Assembly (NCBI GenBank): GCA_029776225.1
Contig: JAKOTR010000035.1
Span: forward strand, 1 to 64,000
Direction: 5' to 3'
Length of the DNA stretch: 64,000 bases
Source of the DNA: Acidobacteriota bacterium
GTDB taxonomy: Bacteria; Acidobacteriota; Terriglobia; Bryobacterales; Bryobacteraceae
Shown: positions 37,012 to 47,452 of the stretch, piece after piece
Numbering within the stretch: the first letter of the stretch is position 1
How the letters are laid out: each line of letters opens with the position of its first letter
Translations under genes and position numbers: made by a program
Notes under the pieces: model-generated
Seen by the model: the letters and a program-made list of their open reading frames with translations, nothing else
What the model was told of the DNA's origin: nothing
Databases searched by the model: none

Positions 37012-37369
37012 ATTTTAGAGTAGTTCTAAATTGAGAACGTGTCAAGCCTGCGCTGCTGGCTTCACCCGCCGCCCTATAACTGCCGGCGCCGCCCTTTGGG
37101 CGCTATACCCTCACTCTGAGGCCGGAAACCACCCTCAAATGCGGCGGGGGCTCAAGGGAAACGATCGAAACACTTTGGCGCTCCGAACGCCGCACTGCCA
37201 TGACATTAAAGTTGTTTCTTGGAGGATTCACTTCGTAGGCAGGGTGGTATTCTGTATCTGTTCTCCTCGCGTTCGAGCGATAGAATCGCAGCCGGTGGCG
37301 GGGGCCGGAACTCGGCCGGTCCCCGCCGGCACAGATATCCCCCCTCGTTTGTGGTGAATTAAGCTTTCC
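37012..37369. other. Intergenic region with PerR box and imperfect hairpin
   Basis: Between perR and the zinc-ribbon gene no coding sequence is convincing. The PerR-like palindrome is at the perR end. At 37291-37330 an imperfect inverted repeat (arms GCCGG...CCGGC, with a bulge) lies about 40 bases past the zinc-ribbon stop and may mark its 3' end. Confidence 0.4.
37014..37030. promoter_or_regulatory. Candidate PerR box overlapping the perR 5' end
   Basis: TTTAGAG-TAG-TTCTAAA is a near-perfect 17-base palindrome (one mismatch), of the 7-1-7 form of Fur/PerR boxes (TTAGAGT-A-GTTCTAA). It sits three bases upstream of the TTG start, so a bound repressor would block transcription start or translation initiation. 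This suggests autoregulation. Confidence 0.5.
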
Positions 37370-37594
37370 TCATTTGTGGGCGGCGCTCGCTTCGCCCAAC
37401 AACAGCGTGATCCCCAGGATTCGAACAAAGCGAAGGTTGCAATCGTGGCAGCGGCGTATCCAGGCGCCGGTAACCGGCAGGATACGCTCCCAAGACGTGC
37501 GGTGCCGCGAGCGGTGAATGCGGGTGGAGCCGCAGCGGGGGCACGGCCGGTGCACCCGTACAATAGCCTTTCTTTCAAATCGGCCAGTCGTCAA
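37370..37594 (-). CDS. Small zinc-ribbon protein
   Basis: Encodes up to 74 residues. Two CxxC pairs, CPRCGSTRIHRSRHRTSW and RRCHDCNLRF, with a Trp and basic residues between them, match small zinc-ribbon proteins common in acidobacterial genomes. The first part of the frame has a TTG start at 37594 or a GTG at 37555; neither has a clear ribosome-binding site. Function unknown: a metal-binding or nucleic-acid-binding role is only an inference. It is divergent from the glycogen phosphorylase gene. Confidence 0.5.
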   Translation of the reverse strand: MTTGRFERKAIVRVHRPCPRCGSTRIHRSRHRTSWERILPVTGAWIRRCHDCNLRFVRILGITLLLGEASAAHK

Positions 37595-37878
37595 GGTTCC
37601 AATGCGCCGGCAAGCCCGGTTCCAAGTCCCTCATGATCCGAACAATGCCAGCGGACGTCCCGCCACAGGCCCCCTTGCACGGCAGTGTCCACTAAGCGCG
37701 CACGGCGCGGTTCAAGAAACGGCTAGCATGGAAGTAAGGGGCGGCGGGCTATGGGCGAGCCTACCGGGGTTACTCCAGCTTACGTTCCGCCTGCTGCGGG
37801 CGCCTGCCCGGCCGGTAAACCCTCTGTTTCAGAGATTGACGGGGACGCCTCACCCAGGCTGCCCGGAGGGACCACTGT

Positions 37879-40401
37879 ATGAGCAACCCCATCTCTCCCG
37901 GCTTTTCCCGGCCCGTCGATGGTGTTGAAAACCTGGCGGAGCTCGCGCTGGACCTGCGCTGGTCCTGGAACCACGCCTCCGACGAATTGTGGGGCCGTCT
38001 CGACCCCGAATTGTGGGAACTCACGGCGAATCCCTGGGTGGTGCTCCAAACGGTGTCGCGGAAAAAATTGCTGGAGGTTTCCGCCGATCCAGAGTTTCGC
38101 CGCAGAGTCGAGGAGATACTGCGGGAAAAGCGCGCCGCCGAGGAGTCTCCCGCCTGGTTTCAAAAGGCGTACCCGGATTCCAGCCTCACGCTGGTCGCCT
38201 ACTTCTCGATGGAGTACATGCTGACCGAGGCGCTGCAAATCTACTCAGGCGGGCTAGGCAATGTGGCGGGCGATCAGCTTAAGGCGGCCAGCGATCTGGG
38301 CGTTCCCGTGGTTGGGGTCGGCCTTCTGTACCAGCAGGGCTACTTCCGCCAGGAGGTGGACGCCCATGGGAACCAGCTCGAGCTCTACCCGTTCAACGAT
38401 CCCGGCCAGTTGCCGATCACGCCCCTGCGCGAATCCGACACGGGAGAGTGGCTCCGGCTGTCGATCAACCTGCCCGGCCTGAAGCTCTGGCTCCGCACCT
38501 GGGAGGTCAGGGTGGGGAGAACGAAGCTCTACCTGCTCGATTCCAACGACCCGGCCAACCCTCCTGCCTACCGCGGAATTACCAGCGAACTCTACGGCGG
38601 CGGTCCGGACTTGCGGCTAAAGCAGGAACTCGCGCTTGGCATCGGAGGGTGGCGCTTGCTGCGAGCCCTCGGCTTGAAGCCGGAGGTCTGCCATCTGAAC
38701 GAGGGACACGCCGCCTTTGCGGTGCTCGAGCGCGCCCGCTCGTGCATGGCCGAAATGAAAGTCCCGTTCGACACGGCCTTGACGATCACGCGGGCCGGCA
38801 ATCTGTTCACCACCCATACGCCAGTCGATGCGGGTTTCGACCGTTTCGATCCCAGCCTGATGGAGCGTTTTCTCAAACGGTACGTCGAGCACAGACTGTG
38901 CATTCCCTTCGAGCGCTTCCTGGCACTGGGCCGCAGGGACCCGTGCGATCGTTCCGAGCCCTTCAACATGGCCTATCTCGCCATTCGGGGCAGCGGCGAC
39001 CTCAACGCCGTGAGCCGCCTGCACGGGGTCGTCAGCCGGCGGATTTTCCAGGGTCTCTTTCCCAGGTGGCCGGAGGTTGAAGTCCCCGTGGGCCATGTCA
39101 CGAATGGAGTACATGTGCCGACCTGGGATTCCGAGGAAGCCGACCGGCTCTGGACCGAGTCCTGTGGAAAGGGGCGCTGGCTGGGTGAAACCGCGGTTCT
39201 GGCGGATTGCGTGCGGCGGGTGGACGACGAGCGGCTTTGGGAACTCCGGACCAAGTCTCGCAGGAGCCTGATCGAGTACGTGAGGAAGCGGCTGGCTCGC
39301 CAGTATGCAGGCCAGGGCGCATCCAGGGAGGAGATCGAGGAAGCGGCGCGCGTGCTCGATTTCGACGTATTGACCATCGGTTTCGCGCGGCGCTTCGCGA
39401 CGTACAAGCGTCCAAATCTTCTGCTGACGGACCCCGAACGGCTGATGCGCATCCTCACCAACCGCGACCGTCCCGCGCAACTGATCCTGGCGGGCAAGGC
39501 GCACCCGCAGGATGAGGGCGGGCAGGCCCTGATCAAGGAGTGGCACAATTTCGTCACCCGGCGGGAGGTGCGGTGCAGCGCCGTATTCCTGGCGGATTAT
39601 GACATGGCGCTGACGGAACATCTGGTGCGCGGCGTCGATCTTTGGATCAATACGCCTCGGCGGCCCTACGAAGCCTGCGGCACCAGCGGGATGAAAGTGC
39701 TGGTGAATGGGGGACTGAACGTTTCGGAACTCGACGGCTGGTGGGCGGAGGCCTATTCGCCAGAAGTGGGATGGGCGATCGGCGACGGCAAGGAGCACGG
39801 CGACGACCCCGCTTGGGACGCGGTCGAGGCCCGCCAGCTTTACGATCTGCTCGAGCGCGAAATCATCCCGCAGTTCTACGCGCGCAATGCCCGGGGCATT
39901 CCCGAAGCGTGGGTCGCGAAGGTTCGCGAAAGCATGGCCCGGCTTACTCCGTTCTATTCGGCAAATCGCACCGTCCGCGAGTACACCGAGGAACACTATC
40001 TGCCGGCGGCAGCCGTTTACCGTGAGCGCTGCGCGCGCGGCGGCGCCCTGGCCGCCGAGATCCAAGAATGGCAAAAAGCGCTGGAGATTCATTGGGGGAG
40101 AATCCGTTTTGGCGCCGTGAGGGTTGAGACATCCAACGGCGAGCACTGCTTCGAAGCGCAGGTGTATTTGGGCGAACTGGATCCGTCGGCGGTACGCGTG
40201 GAGCTTTATGCCGAGGGCACGCCTCCGACCCGCAAGCTGATGGATCAGGGGCAGCCGCTGGTCGGAGCGGTCAACGGCTTTCTCTACTCGGCGCGTGTTC
40301 CGGCGGACCGTCCCGCCAGCAACTACACCCCGCGCGTCGTCCCGTTCAAGCCCGGAGCCAAAGTGCCCCTCGAAGCTCCGTTTATCTTGTGGCAGCAGTA
40401 G
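37879..40401 (+). CDS. glgP: Alpha-glucan (glycogen) phosphorylase, GT35
   Basis: Encodes 840 residues. The N-terminal part begins with VENLAELALDLRWSWNHASD (a domain found in the shorter bacterial/archaeal type of phosphorylase); the core includes YFSMEYMLTEALQIYSGGLG, VCHLNEGHAAFAVLERA and FTTHTPVDAGFDRF. The pyridoxal-phosphate lysine lies in EACGTSGMKVLVNGG (Lys606). It releases glucose-1-phosphate from glycogen or maltodextrin. The length fits this type rather than the E. coli GlgP length with regulatory loops. It stands alone and convergent with the next gene. Confidence 0.94.
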   Translation: MSNPISPGFSRPVDGVENLAELALDLRWSWNHASDELWGRLDPELWELTANPWVVLQTVSRKKLLEVSADPEFRRRVEEILREKRAAEESPAWFQKAYPDSSLTLVAYFSMEYMLTEALQIYSGGLGNVAGDQLKAASDLGVPVVGVGLLYQQGYFRQEVDAHGNQLELYPFNDPGQLPITPLRESDTGEWLRLSINLPGLKLWLRTWEVRVGRTKLYLLDSNDPANPPAYRGITSELYGGGPDLRLKQELALGIGGWRLLRALGLKPEVCHLNEGHAAFAVLERARSCMAEMKVPFDTALTITRAGNLFTTHTPVDAGFDRFDPSLMERFLKRYVEHRLCIPFERFLALGRRDPCDRSEPFNMAYLAIRGSGDLNAVSRLHGVVSRRIFQGLFPRWPEVEVPVGHVTNGVHVPTWDSEEADRLWTESCGKGRWLGETAVLADCVRRVDDERLWELRTKSRRSLIEYVRKRLARQYAGQGASREEIEEAARVLDFDVLTIGFARRFATYKRPNLLLTDPERLMRILTNRDRPAQLILAGKAHPQDEGGQALIKEWHNFVTRREVRCSAVFLADYDMALTEHLVRGVDLWINTPRRPYEACGTSGMKVLVNGGLNVSELDGWWAEAYSPEVGWAIGDGKEHGDDPAWDAVEARQLYDLLEREIIPQFYARNARGIPEAWVAKVRESMARLTPFYSANRTVREYTEEHYLPAAAVYRERCARGGALAAEIQEWQKALEIHWGRIRFGAVRVETSNGEHCFEAQVYLGELDPSAVRVELYAEGTPPTRKLMDQGQPLVGAVNGFLYSARVPADRPASNYTPRVVPFKPGAKVPLEAPFILWQQ

Positions 40402-40428
40402 GCGGACCCTGGCGGACGGCCCGCTTTT

Positions 40429-42804
40429 TCAGCTCACCGGGGCTTCAGCGCGGACCTCGACGGCGCCCTTCGGCGCCGCCTTGCGCGTCACATGGATGGA
40501 AGCCAGCGCGCCGAGGTACATCGCTCCGCCGATCAGCATCGTCTCGCGCAGGCCAAAATAGATCGCAAGCACAATGGCGACCACCGAACCGAGCACGCTG
40601 GCGGCGGCGTTCAACGACCACGCCCAGCGCACGGAGGCCTTGTGCCTCATCTCAAGCCGGTGAAGTCCCACGGGAAAGGGAATCCCCATGAGGAAGCCGG
40701 CGGGCGCGATTAACATCGTGCTGATGAAGAATTTCACCGGCAGGGGCAAGCCGACGCCCTCGCCCAGCACCGGCGACACCGCCAGCGCAAGCACCGCGAC
40801 CACCACCGCCACCGCCGCAAGCACGACTTCCAGACGCGAGTCGCGCTCCCGGACGATCCGCTGGCTGAAGTAGCTGCCGAGCCCGCTCGAAACCAGCATC
40901 GAAAAGATGATTACGGTGAGCGCGTAGGTCGGGTGGCCGAGGAAGAGCACGAACCTCTGCACCAGCGCCACCTGGATTACGATGTAGCCGGCGCCAATGG
41001 CAATGAAGTACCAGAGGAATTTCAGCACCCCAGCCTCGCGCGGCAGGCGGCTGCCAAGCAGGAAGCGCGGCAGCGCGAGCATGACGGCCGTCGCGAAAAC
41101 GCTCACCAGCAGCAGTCCGAACAGCAGCGGCACGGCGCGGTTGATCTTGTAGTCAGCGCTCAGGCGGGAGGCGTGCCGGAGGAACTCCCAAATGTCCCGC
41201 GGCTGAACCGTATAGAAGAAAAACGGCCGGTTGTCGCTGACGGCGGAGATGTCGAATTCGTAGTCGCGCTCGAAGGCCTTGCGGTCCTTGGTGCGCAGAA
41301 GTTCGGTGAACGGATTGGGGAGGTGTTCGTCGGGAAGGTAGACCACAGTGAAGTTACCGTTCGCGATTACGGAACGGAAGCGGGCGATCCTTTCCTGCGA
41401 AAGCGGCTTACGCGCGATCAGCACGGTGTCCTGTGCGCCCCATTTCTCCAAATCTTCTTCCGTGCCCTCCCGCACGACCATGATGTGGCGCCAGGCTTCG
41501 GTTTCGCCGAGCCGCGCCAGAGCGTCGATAGCCAGCGTGATCAGCCGCAGCGATTCCCTGGGAGGCTTCACGCCCCAGCGGGTGAAGACGAGCACGCCGT
41601 CATCGGTAAGGCAGTTCAGGTAGTCTTGAAACGCCTCGACGGTGTATAAGTTGTTCTCCGAAAGCGCGAAAGCGCCGGCGGCCGTGGAGGCCCACGTGTC
41701 CACCAGCGTCGCCTGGATCACCTGGTATTTTTCCCGCGTGCGCCGCACAAAACTGCGGCCGTCCTCCACCACGATGCGCACCTCGGGCCGGTTATAGAGG
41801 TTCAGACTGTAATGCGGAAACCGCTCGCGCATGATCGTGGTGGCGATAATCGGATTGATTTCCACCCCGGTCACATCGCGGCTGCCCGACGCGAGCGCGC
41901 GCGCCACGTCCCAGCCGCCGCCCGAACCGATGATGAGGGCTTTGGCGCCCGGAAGGAAGGCGTAGGGCAGGCCCGGTCCCTGGTAAAGAAGGTCCCGGCG
42001 CTCTTTTTCCGTCAAGTTGTCCAGGTCGAACGCCGGGATGCCGGTGGAGGCGTCGGCGTCGATGAACACCATGGCGGAGCCGCGATCTCCGGTAACGCCG
42101 ATCCGGGAGAAGCTGTTCCACTTAACGAAGTGTTCGTCGCGCAGAACCTTGCCTTTGGCGTACTTCACGTCGATGACGGGCCGCCAGGCATTAATCGCCA
42201 GCAGCACGAGCACGGCCGCCGACACGGCTATCGCTGCATTTCGCCACTTCACCGCGCCCGCCAGGCTGTACCAGACGATGCCAGAGAGGGCGAACAGCAG
42301 GCCGGCGGCGATCACGGTGTTCGGCCCTCCAAAAAGCTCGAGCAGCGGGATCAGCGCCAGGCAGCCGGCGGCAGCGCCCAGCAGATCGGCGAAATAGACC
42401 CGGTTCACGCGCTCGATCGTGTCCGCGATGACCAGCGAGAGGATCGTGCCGGCGGTGAAAAACGGCAGCGCGCTGGTGAAATAGACAAGGGCCAGCGTCC
42501 AGGAGTCCGGCTCGCCCCGCCGCGTCAGGACAAAAATCAGCCCGATCAGCACCAGGGCCGCGTTCACAACAGCCAGCGTTCCGAGCTTGGCGAAAAAGTT
42601 CCCCCGCCGGCCCGCGACAACGTAGGAAAACACCCCACCTGCGCCGAGCCCGAACAGCGCGATCGAAATCGCCAGGAATGCGAAATGATAATAGAAAACG
42701 ACCGAAAATATCCGCGTCAGCGCGAGCTCGAGCACCAGGGTGGCCAGCGTCGTCAGAGCGACGCCCAGGTAAATCCGGCGCCAGTTGGAAGGTGCTTTGT
42801 TCAT
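40429..42804 (-). CDS. Spermidine synthase-like domain fused to membrane segments
   Basis: Encodes about 791 residues. Several helices at the N terminus (first at about 12-38) precede a class I methyltransferase-fold domain containing AFLPGAKALIIGSGGGWDVA, DVTGVEINPIIATTIM and VVEDGRSFVRRT, as in spermidine synthase (SpeE-like). Further helices follow from about residue 540 to the end. Such polytopic spermidine-synthase fusions are widespread but poorly characterised. It begins at ATG 42804 (a TTG seven codons upstream is possible). It is divergent from the small Cys-containing gene. Confidence 0.85.
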   Translation of the reverse strand: MNKAPSNWRRIYLGVALTTLATLVLELALTRIFSVVFYYHFAFLAISIALFGLGAGGVFSYVVAGRRGNFFAKLGTLAVVNAALVLIGLIFVLTRRGEPDSWTLALVYFTSALPFFTAGTILSLVIADTIERVNRVYFADLLGAAAGCLALIPLLELFGGPNTVIAAGLLFALSGIVWYSLAGAVKWRNAAIAVSAAVLVLLAINAWRPVIDVKYAKGKVLRDEHFVKWNSFSRIGVTGDRGSAMVFIDADASTGIPAFDLDNLTEKERRDLLYQGPGLPYAFLPGAKALIIGSGGGWDVARALASGSRDVTGVEINPIIATTIMRERFPHYSLNLYNRPEVRIVVEDGRSFVRRTREKYQVIQATLVDTWASTAAGAFALSENNLYTVEAFQDYLNCLTDDGVLVFTRWGVKPPRESLRLITLAIDALARLGETEAWRHIMVVREGTEEDLEKWGAQDTVLIARKPLSQERIARFRSVIANGNFTVVYLPDEHLPNPFTELLRTKDRKAFERDYEFDISAVSDNRPFFFYTVQPRDIWEFLRHASRLSADYKINRAVPLLFGLLLVSVFATAVMLALPRFLLGSRLPREAGVLKFLWYFIAIGAGYIVIQVALVQRFVLFLGHPTYALTVIIFSMLVSSGLGSYFSQRIVRERDSRLEVVLAAVAVVVAVLALAVSPVLGEGVGLPLPVKFFISTMLIAPAGFLMGIPFPVGLHRLEMRHKASVRWAWSLNAAASVLGSVVAIVLAIYFGLRETMLIGGAMYLGALASIHVTRKAAPKGAVEVRAEAPVS

Positions 42805-42854
42805 CCGGATGTGAATACGAGACAAGCTACTATGTTAAGCTACCCCTGCCGGAT

Positions 42855-43349
42855 ATGGGCGAAGACCTCACCTCCGACTTCGTGCGGCGCGAACGCGTCA
42901 CGGACGCCTTGCTTGAATTCGACCGGCGCATCCGGGAGCGCGTTCTGCCCGTAAGCGATTCAGAGTGTTGGGACGTCGTGCTCAACCGTCCCCCGGCTCC
43001 CCGTGGGGAGGCTCCCGGTGATGCGGCCGATCCTTTGCCACTGCGTTATGAGACGCGGGACGAGGTCAGCCTGTTACGGGTGATCGACGGATCCGCCCCG
43101 AACCGTGCCTGCCTCCAATGCGATCTTTTTGGCCGAAGCCACTGCGGCGGCGGGCTTGTGTTTCTTTATTACGCGCTGCGCGACGCGGGGGTGCCAAAGC
43201 CGATGGAGTGGCTGGCTGTTGAAATCGAGCCCGGCCTTTATCTGCCCGACTGGGAGGCCATGGAAGAAAACAGCCGGCGCATTGCGCGCAAACTCAGGGA
43301 TTATTTCGAGGCGCACCTGAAGTGCGTCAGCGCCGACCCGAAAGCGTAG
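42855..43349 (+). CDS. Hypothetical protein with Cys-rich segment
   Basis: Encodes 164 residues, not recognised. Seen in it: a charged N-terminal half, then NRACLQCDLFGRSHCGGGLV with Cys86, Cys89 and Cys97, and a C-terminal basic region (RRIARKLRDYFEAHLKC). The three cysteines could bind a metal or iron-sulfur cluster. Codons before 42855 run antisense to the membrane gene and are left out. No signal peptide. Its neighbours (spermidine-synthase-like, PIG-L deacetylase) give no pathway hint. Confidence 0.55.
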   Translation: MGEDLTSDFVRRERVTDALLEFDRRIRERVLPVSDSECWDVVLNRPPAPRGEAPGDAADPLPLRYETRDEVSLLRVIDGSAPNRACLQCDLFGRSHCGGGLVFLYYALRDAGVPKPMEWLAVEIEPGLYLPDWEAMEENSRRIARKLRDYFEAHLKCVSADPKA

Positions 43350-43357
43350 CCGGGGCG

Positions 43358-44107
43358 CTATTCCAGACCGGCAAGTATCGAATCTTCGCGGCCGTTGGGG
43401 GCCGGAACGGTCGACAGGGCCAGCCTCAGCGACACGCGGTCGCGGAACACCCGGGAGTTCATTTCCTTGAACTGCTGCATGCGCTCGGGCGAGAACTGCG
43501 AGCGGTGGCACTCGATGGCCCTCAAACCGGCTTCGAAATACTCGCGGCAATCGACTTCGGTGGTGATAAAGCGTTCGCTGACCGTATAGAGCGGCCGCTC
43601 CCGGCGCAAGGTGTCCGGGACATTGAGAATTTGCGATTCTGGCAGCGCCACATAGTAAAGCTTGCTCGGCTTGTGCTTGAGCAGGCCCTGCTGCTGGAAT
43701 GCGAGCGTCACGATCGCGCCGGTTGCTGTGTGATCGACGTGGCCGGTTATCCCGTCGGGACCCCAGGTAATAACGACGTCCGCCCGGGTCTTCTCGAAGA
43801 GTTCGCGCACGCGCCCCGCGATTTCGTGCACGACGGGAGGGGAGGAAATACCCTGGTCCTGGTAGCCGAGCAGAAAAGGCTCATGGATCCCCAACTGGCG
43901 GGCGGCGCAGCGCAGTTCCTCTTCCCGCACTTTGCCGAGTCCATCGCCGGGTGGCATGCCGAAGTGCGCCCGGTAGCCTTTCTGCCCGGAGGTGACGCAG
44001 GCAAGGTACACGTCGTGGCCTTCGCTAGCGTACTTCGCGAGCAGCGCGCTGACGCCCATCTCATCGTCCGGGTGCGCAAATATGGCAAGAATCGAGCGTT
44101 TCCGCAA
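43358..44107 (-). CDS. PIG-L/LmbE-family deacetylase
   Basis: Encodes 249 residues. The metal-binding motif AHPDDEMG lies at residues 11-18 after the first strand, and GHVDHTATGAIVTLAFQ gives the second conserved His pair. PIG-L family enzymes remove acetyl groups from N-acetylglucosamine-containing small molecules such as GlcNAc-inositol or bacillithiol intermediates. No signal peptide is seen, so action is cytoplasmic. Nothing nearby identifies the substrate. Confidence 0.9.
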   Translation of the reverse strand: MRKRSILAIFAHPDDEMGVSALLAKYASEGHDVYLACVTSGQKGYRAHFGMPPGDGLGKVREEELRCAARQLGIHEPFLLGYQDQGISSPPVVHEIAGRVRELFEKTRADVVITWGPDGITGHVDHTATGAIVTLAFQQQGLLKHKPSKLYYVALPESQILNVPDTLRRERPLYTVSERFITTEVDCREYFEAGLRAIECHRSQFSPERMQQFKEMNSRVFRDRVSLRLALSTVPAPNGREDSILAGLE

Positions 44108-44149
44108 TATTCCCCCTAAATGATTAGGTTACAACGGCGGGTACGGCTC

Positions 44150-45244
<1,095 letters not shown>

Positions 45245-45320
45245 GTGGGCCGAATTCTATCATGGCGCTAGGCGTCATGCTCCCCCTCTGTTGCGGGTGA
45301 TGAGCTGGCGCGCAGGTGGG

Positions 45321-45344
45321 ATAGTACCAAAGCGCAGGTACTAT
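45321..45344 (+). repeat. Inverted repeat upstream of the RRM gene
   Basis: Perfect 8-base arms ATAGTACC and GGTACTAT with an 8-base loop (AAAGCGCA), followed by TTTTG. It lies in the 237-base space before the RRM gene. It could be a leader hairpin or a terminator of an unmapped transcript. Confidence 0.4.
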
Positions 45345-45481
45345 TTTGTGCGACAATGGAACCGATTGGGCTGTAGCGTCAGAGCTTGCTTCGAAATCCT
45401 GCAGTTTAAGCGTACTCGCGGCCGTGAACCTGTCTCTTCAGCTTTCACAAACGCCCGGAAAGGGTTAAAGGAGTGTAATCA

Positions 45482-45802
45482 ATGAAGCTGTATGTGGGGA
45501 ACCTCCCATATCAGGCAACCGAATCGGATTTGGAGAACTGGTTCAGCCAGGCCGGAATCTCCGTCGATAGTGTGAACGTAATGCGTGACCGGTTTTCCGG
45601 CGAGGCTCGCGGGTTTGGATTCGTGGAAATCGGCAACGAGCAGGAGGCCGCGCGGGCCGTTTCTTCCTGCAACGGGAAGGACTTTATGGGGCGCGCGCTG
45701 GTCGTGAACGAAGCCCGGCCGTTGAATGCCGGCGGAGGGAGGGGACCCCGGGGAGGCGGCGGTGGCCGCGGCGGCTCCCGGCGGGAACGTTCGCGGTACT
45801 AA
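45482..45802 (+). CDS. RRM RNA-binding protein (RNP family)
   Basis: Encodes 106 residues: one RRM with RNP2 (KLYVGNLPY, residues 2-10) and RNP1 (RGFGFVEI, 43-50), then a Gly/Arg-rich tail (GGGRGPRGGGGGRGGSRRER) typical of the cold-inducible cyanobacterial and acidobacterial RNPs. The start is backed by AAAGGAGTG seven bases before the ATG. The protein likely binds single-stranded RNA, possibly under cold or stress. The 237-base leader with a hairpin would fit post-transcriptional control. Confidence 0.95.
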   Translation: MKLYVGNLPYQATESDLENWFSQAGISVDSVNVMRDRFSGEARGFGFVEIGNEQEAARAVSSCNGKDFMGRALVVNEARPLNAGGGRGPRGGGGGRGGSRRERSRY

Positions 45803-45817
45803 CGCTTAGTTTTTCAA

Positions 45818-45839
45818 GGAGCGCCTTCTCAGGCGCTCC
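45818..45839 (+). terminator. Hairpin terminator after the RRM gene
   Basis: Perfect eight-base stem GGAGCGCC/GGCGCTCC with loop TTCTCA, 16 bases past the RRM stop. The run after it is only GTCTAATT, so it could be a weak terminator; being palindromic it would also face the convergent URO-D gene. Confidence 0.5.
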
Positions 45840-45890
45840 GTCTAATTGAAGCCGGCCAGCCTTGCCTGGCCTGCGCGGAGCTGGGAGCCT

Positions 45891-47321
45891 TCAAAAGCTC
45901 AGCAGCACGTGCCAGATGTAGAGGTACGCCAGCGCTTCGTTCTCATCCCAGATCCGGCGAACAAGGCCGGCATCGCCACAGATTGGGGGCAGTTCCTTCA
46001 GTTTCTCGTCGAACGGCAGGCACACCCCAGGCGGAATCTTCGGCGCCGTGACCCAGGCCGGCAGCCCCGGCGTGCCGTTTGTGGCCGGCTGCGGCGGCAG
46101 CTTGGCCGACGGCGAAGAGGGCGAGCGGTAGACGCCGTACTCGCGCGTCGCCTCGGTCATCGCGATGATGTTCTCGACCTTGGCGTCGCTCTGGATAATG
46201 GCGCTGGCGTCCATGATGTAGCCGCCCTCGGCGCCGATGGTCTCGATCAGCTTCCTGCACTCCGCCTTCACCTCCTCGGGTCCAGCGAACGCCAGCAGCG
46301 TATTGGACAGGCCGCCGCTCAGACAGAATTTCTTGCCGAGCGCGCGGTAAGCCTCTTGCGGGTCGCTGCGATCGATATGGTAGATGATGCTGCCCGCGGG
46401 CAGTTCGGCGAACCGGTCGAAGTGAGCGTCCCACTTGCCCTCGGCATAAAACAGCACCTGGTTGCCCTGAGCCCAGAGCGCTTCGACGATCGGCTTCAGC
46501 GTCGGCCAGTAAATGCGGTCGAAGTCATCCCGGGAAATGAACGGCGTGCAGCCGCGGTGCATCCAGATGGGAATGGGAACCTGCTTTTGCGGATCGGCGC
46601 CGGTGAGCGCAAGGTAGCCCAGGTGGGGCATGAGGGCCTGGCACGCTTGCAAGACTTTCTCGGGGATCTCCTTCAAATCGAACGCCAGCCCGATGTAGCC
46701 GCGCAGCTTGTCCGCAATGATGTCCAGCGGCGCCTTCAGCATTCCGCAGATGGCCGAGACGGTTCCGCACTCGTTCTTCATGCGCTCAACCTGCGGGCCG
46801 AACGCATTGAAGTAGCTCAGCATCGCCATGCCGCCTTTCACGAAGGAAAGGTTGTTGCGATAAGTGGCCGGACAGCCAGCGGGGCTCACTTCGGTGGAGA
46901 CGCGCGGCAGCCAGGTCTGATAGAGGAAGCGGACCGGATCCTCGATCAGCTCGTCGTATTCCTCTCGCTTCATGAACGCGTCGTCCTCGGATGGCTCGCG
47001 GTACTGGAAGCCGACATCCGGCCCGACGTCGATGCCGGGTACGCCGTAATAGCGGAGGCCGATGGCTTGCGTCAAACCGGTCCATACATAGACCATGTTG
47101 GGCACGGCGGCATCCCAATCCAGGTCCTTGCAGCAGCGAATCACCGCTTCAAACGCCTTCCGGTAGTCGTGCGTGACTTCCTGGCAGGTGTAGCCCGCGT
47201 AACGGGCGGTGATCTCCGCGGCAAACAGTCGCAGCGGGACGCGGTCGGGCATCCCGTTCCGCATCGCGGTGACGTACCGGTTTAAGCGCTCGGCATAAAG
47301 TTGATCAGTCGCTACGCTCAT
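45891..47321 (-). CDS. Uroporphyrinogen decarboxylase (URO-D)-like protein
   Basis: Encodes 476 residues, long for HemE (about 350). Motifs such as MRNGMPDRVPLRLF at the start, KRGCTPFISRDDFDRIYWP-like HRGCTPFISRDDFDRIYWPT, LKPIVEALWAQGNQVLFYAE, and KKFCLSGGLSNTLLAFAGPE place it in the URO-D/corrinoid-methyltransferase superfamily rather than true HemE. The C-terminal extra residues (from about 385) are not recognised. Many such proteins accept methyl groups or act on unknown substrates. It is divergent from the alkaline phosphatase gene. Confidence 0.82.
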   Translation of the reverse strand: MSVATDQLYAERLNRYVTAMRNGMPDRVPLRLFAAEITARYAGYTCQEVTHDYRKAFEAVIRCCKDLDWDAAVPNMVYVWTGLTQAIGLRYYGVPGIDVGPDVGFQYREPSEDDAFMKREEYDELIEDPVRFLYQTWLPRVSTEVSPAGCPATYRNNLSFVKGGMAMLSYFNAFGPQVERMKNECGTVSAICGMLKAPLDIIADKLRGYIGLAFDLKEIPEKVLQACQALMPHLGYLALTGADPQKQVPIPIWMHRGCTPFISRDDFDRIYWPTLKPIVEALWAQGNQVLFYAEGKWDAHFDRFAELPAGSIIYHIDRSDPQEAYRALGKKFCLSGGLSNTLLAFAGPEEVKAECRKLIETIGAEGGYIMDASAIIQSDAKVENIIAMTEATREYGVYRSPSSPSAKLPPQPATNGTPGLPAWVTAPKIPPGVCLPFDEKLKELPPICGDAGLVRRIWDENEALAYLYIWHVLLSF

Positions 47322-47452
47322 GGCACTGATCCCTCAGCATACACCCCCACACGCGGCGGCCGAAGGCCCCGGACGGCGGTCAGGCGGATCAGGTATTCTG
47401 TTCTGTGTTTGACTTTGCGGCGAAAGCCGCAACAAGAAAGAGGTGCTATCCG

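Noticed and set aside
45321-45344. Hairpin taken as a Rho-independent terminator
   Set aside because: No gene on the plus strand ends just upstream, and the T run is only four bases; more likely a leader hairpin.
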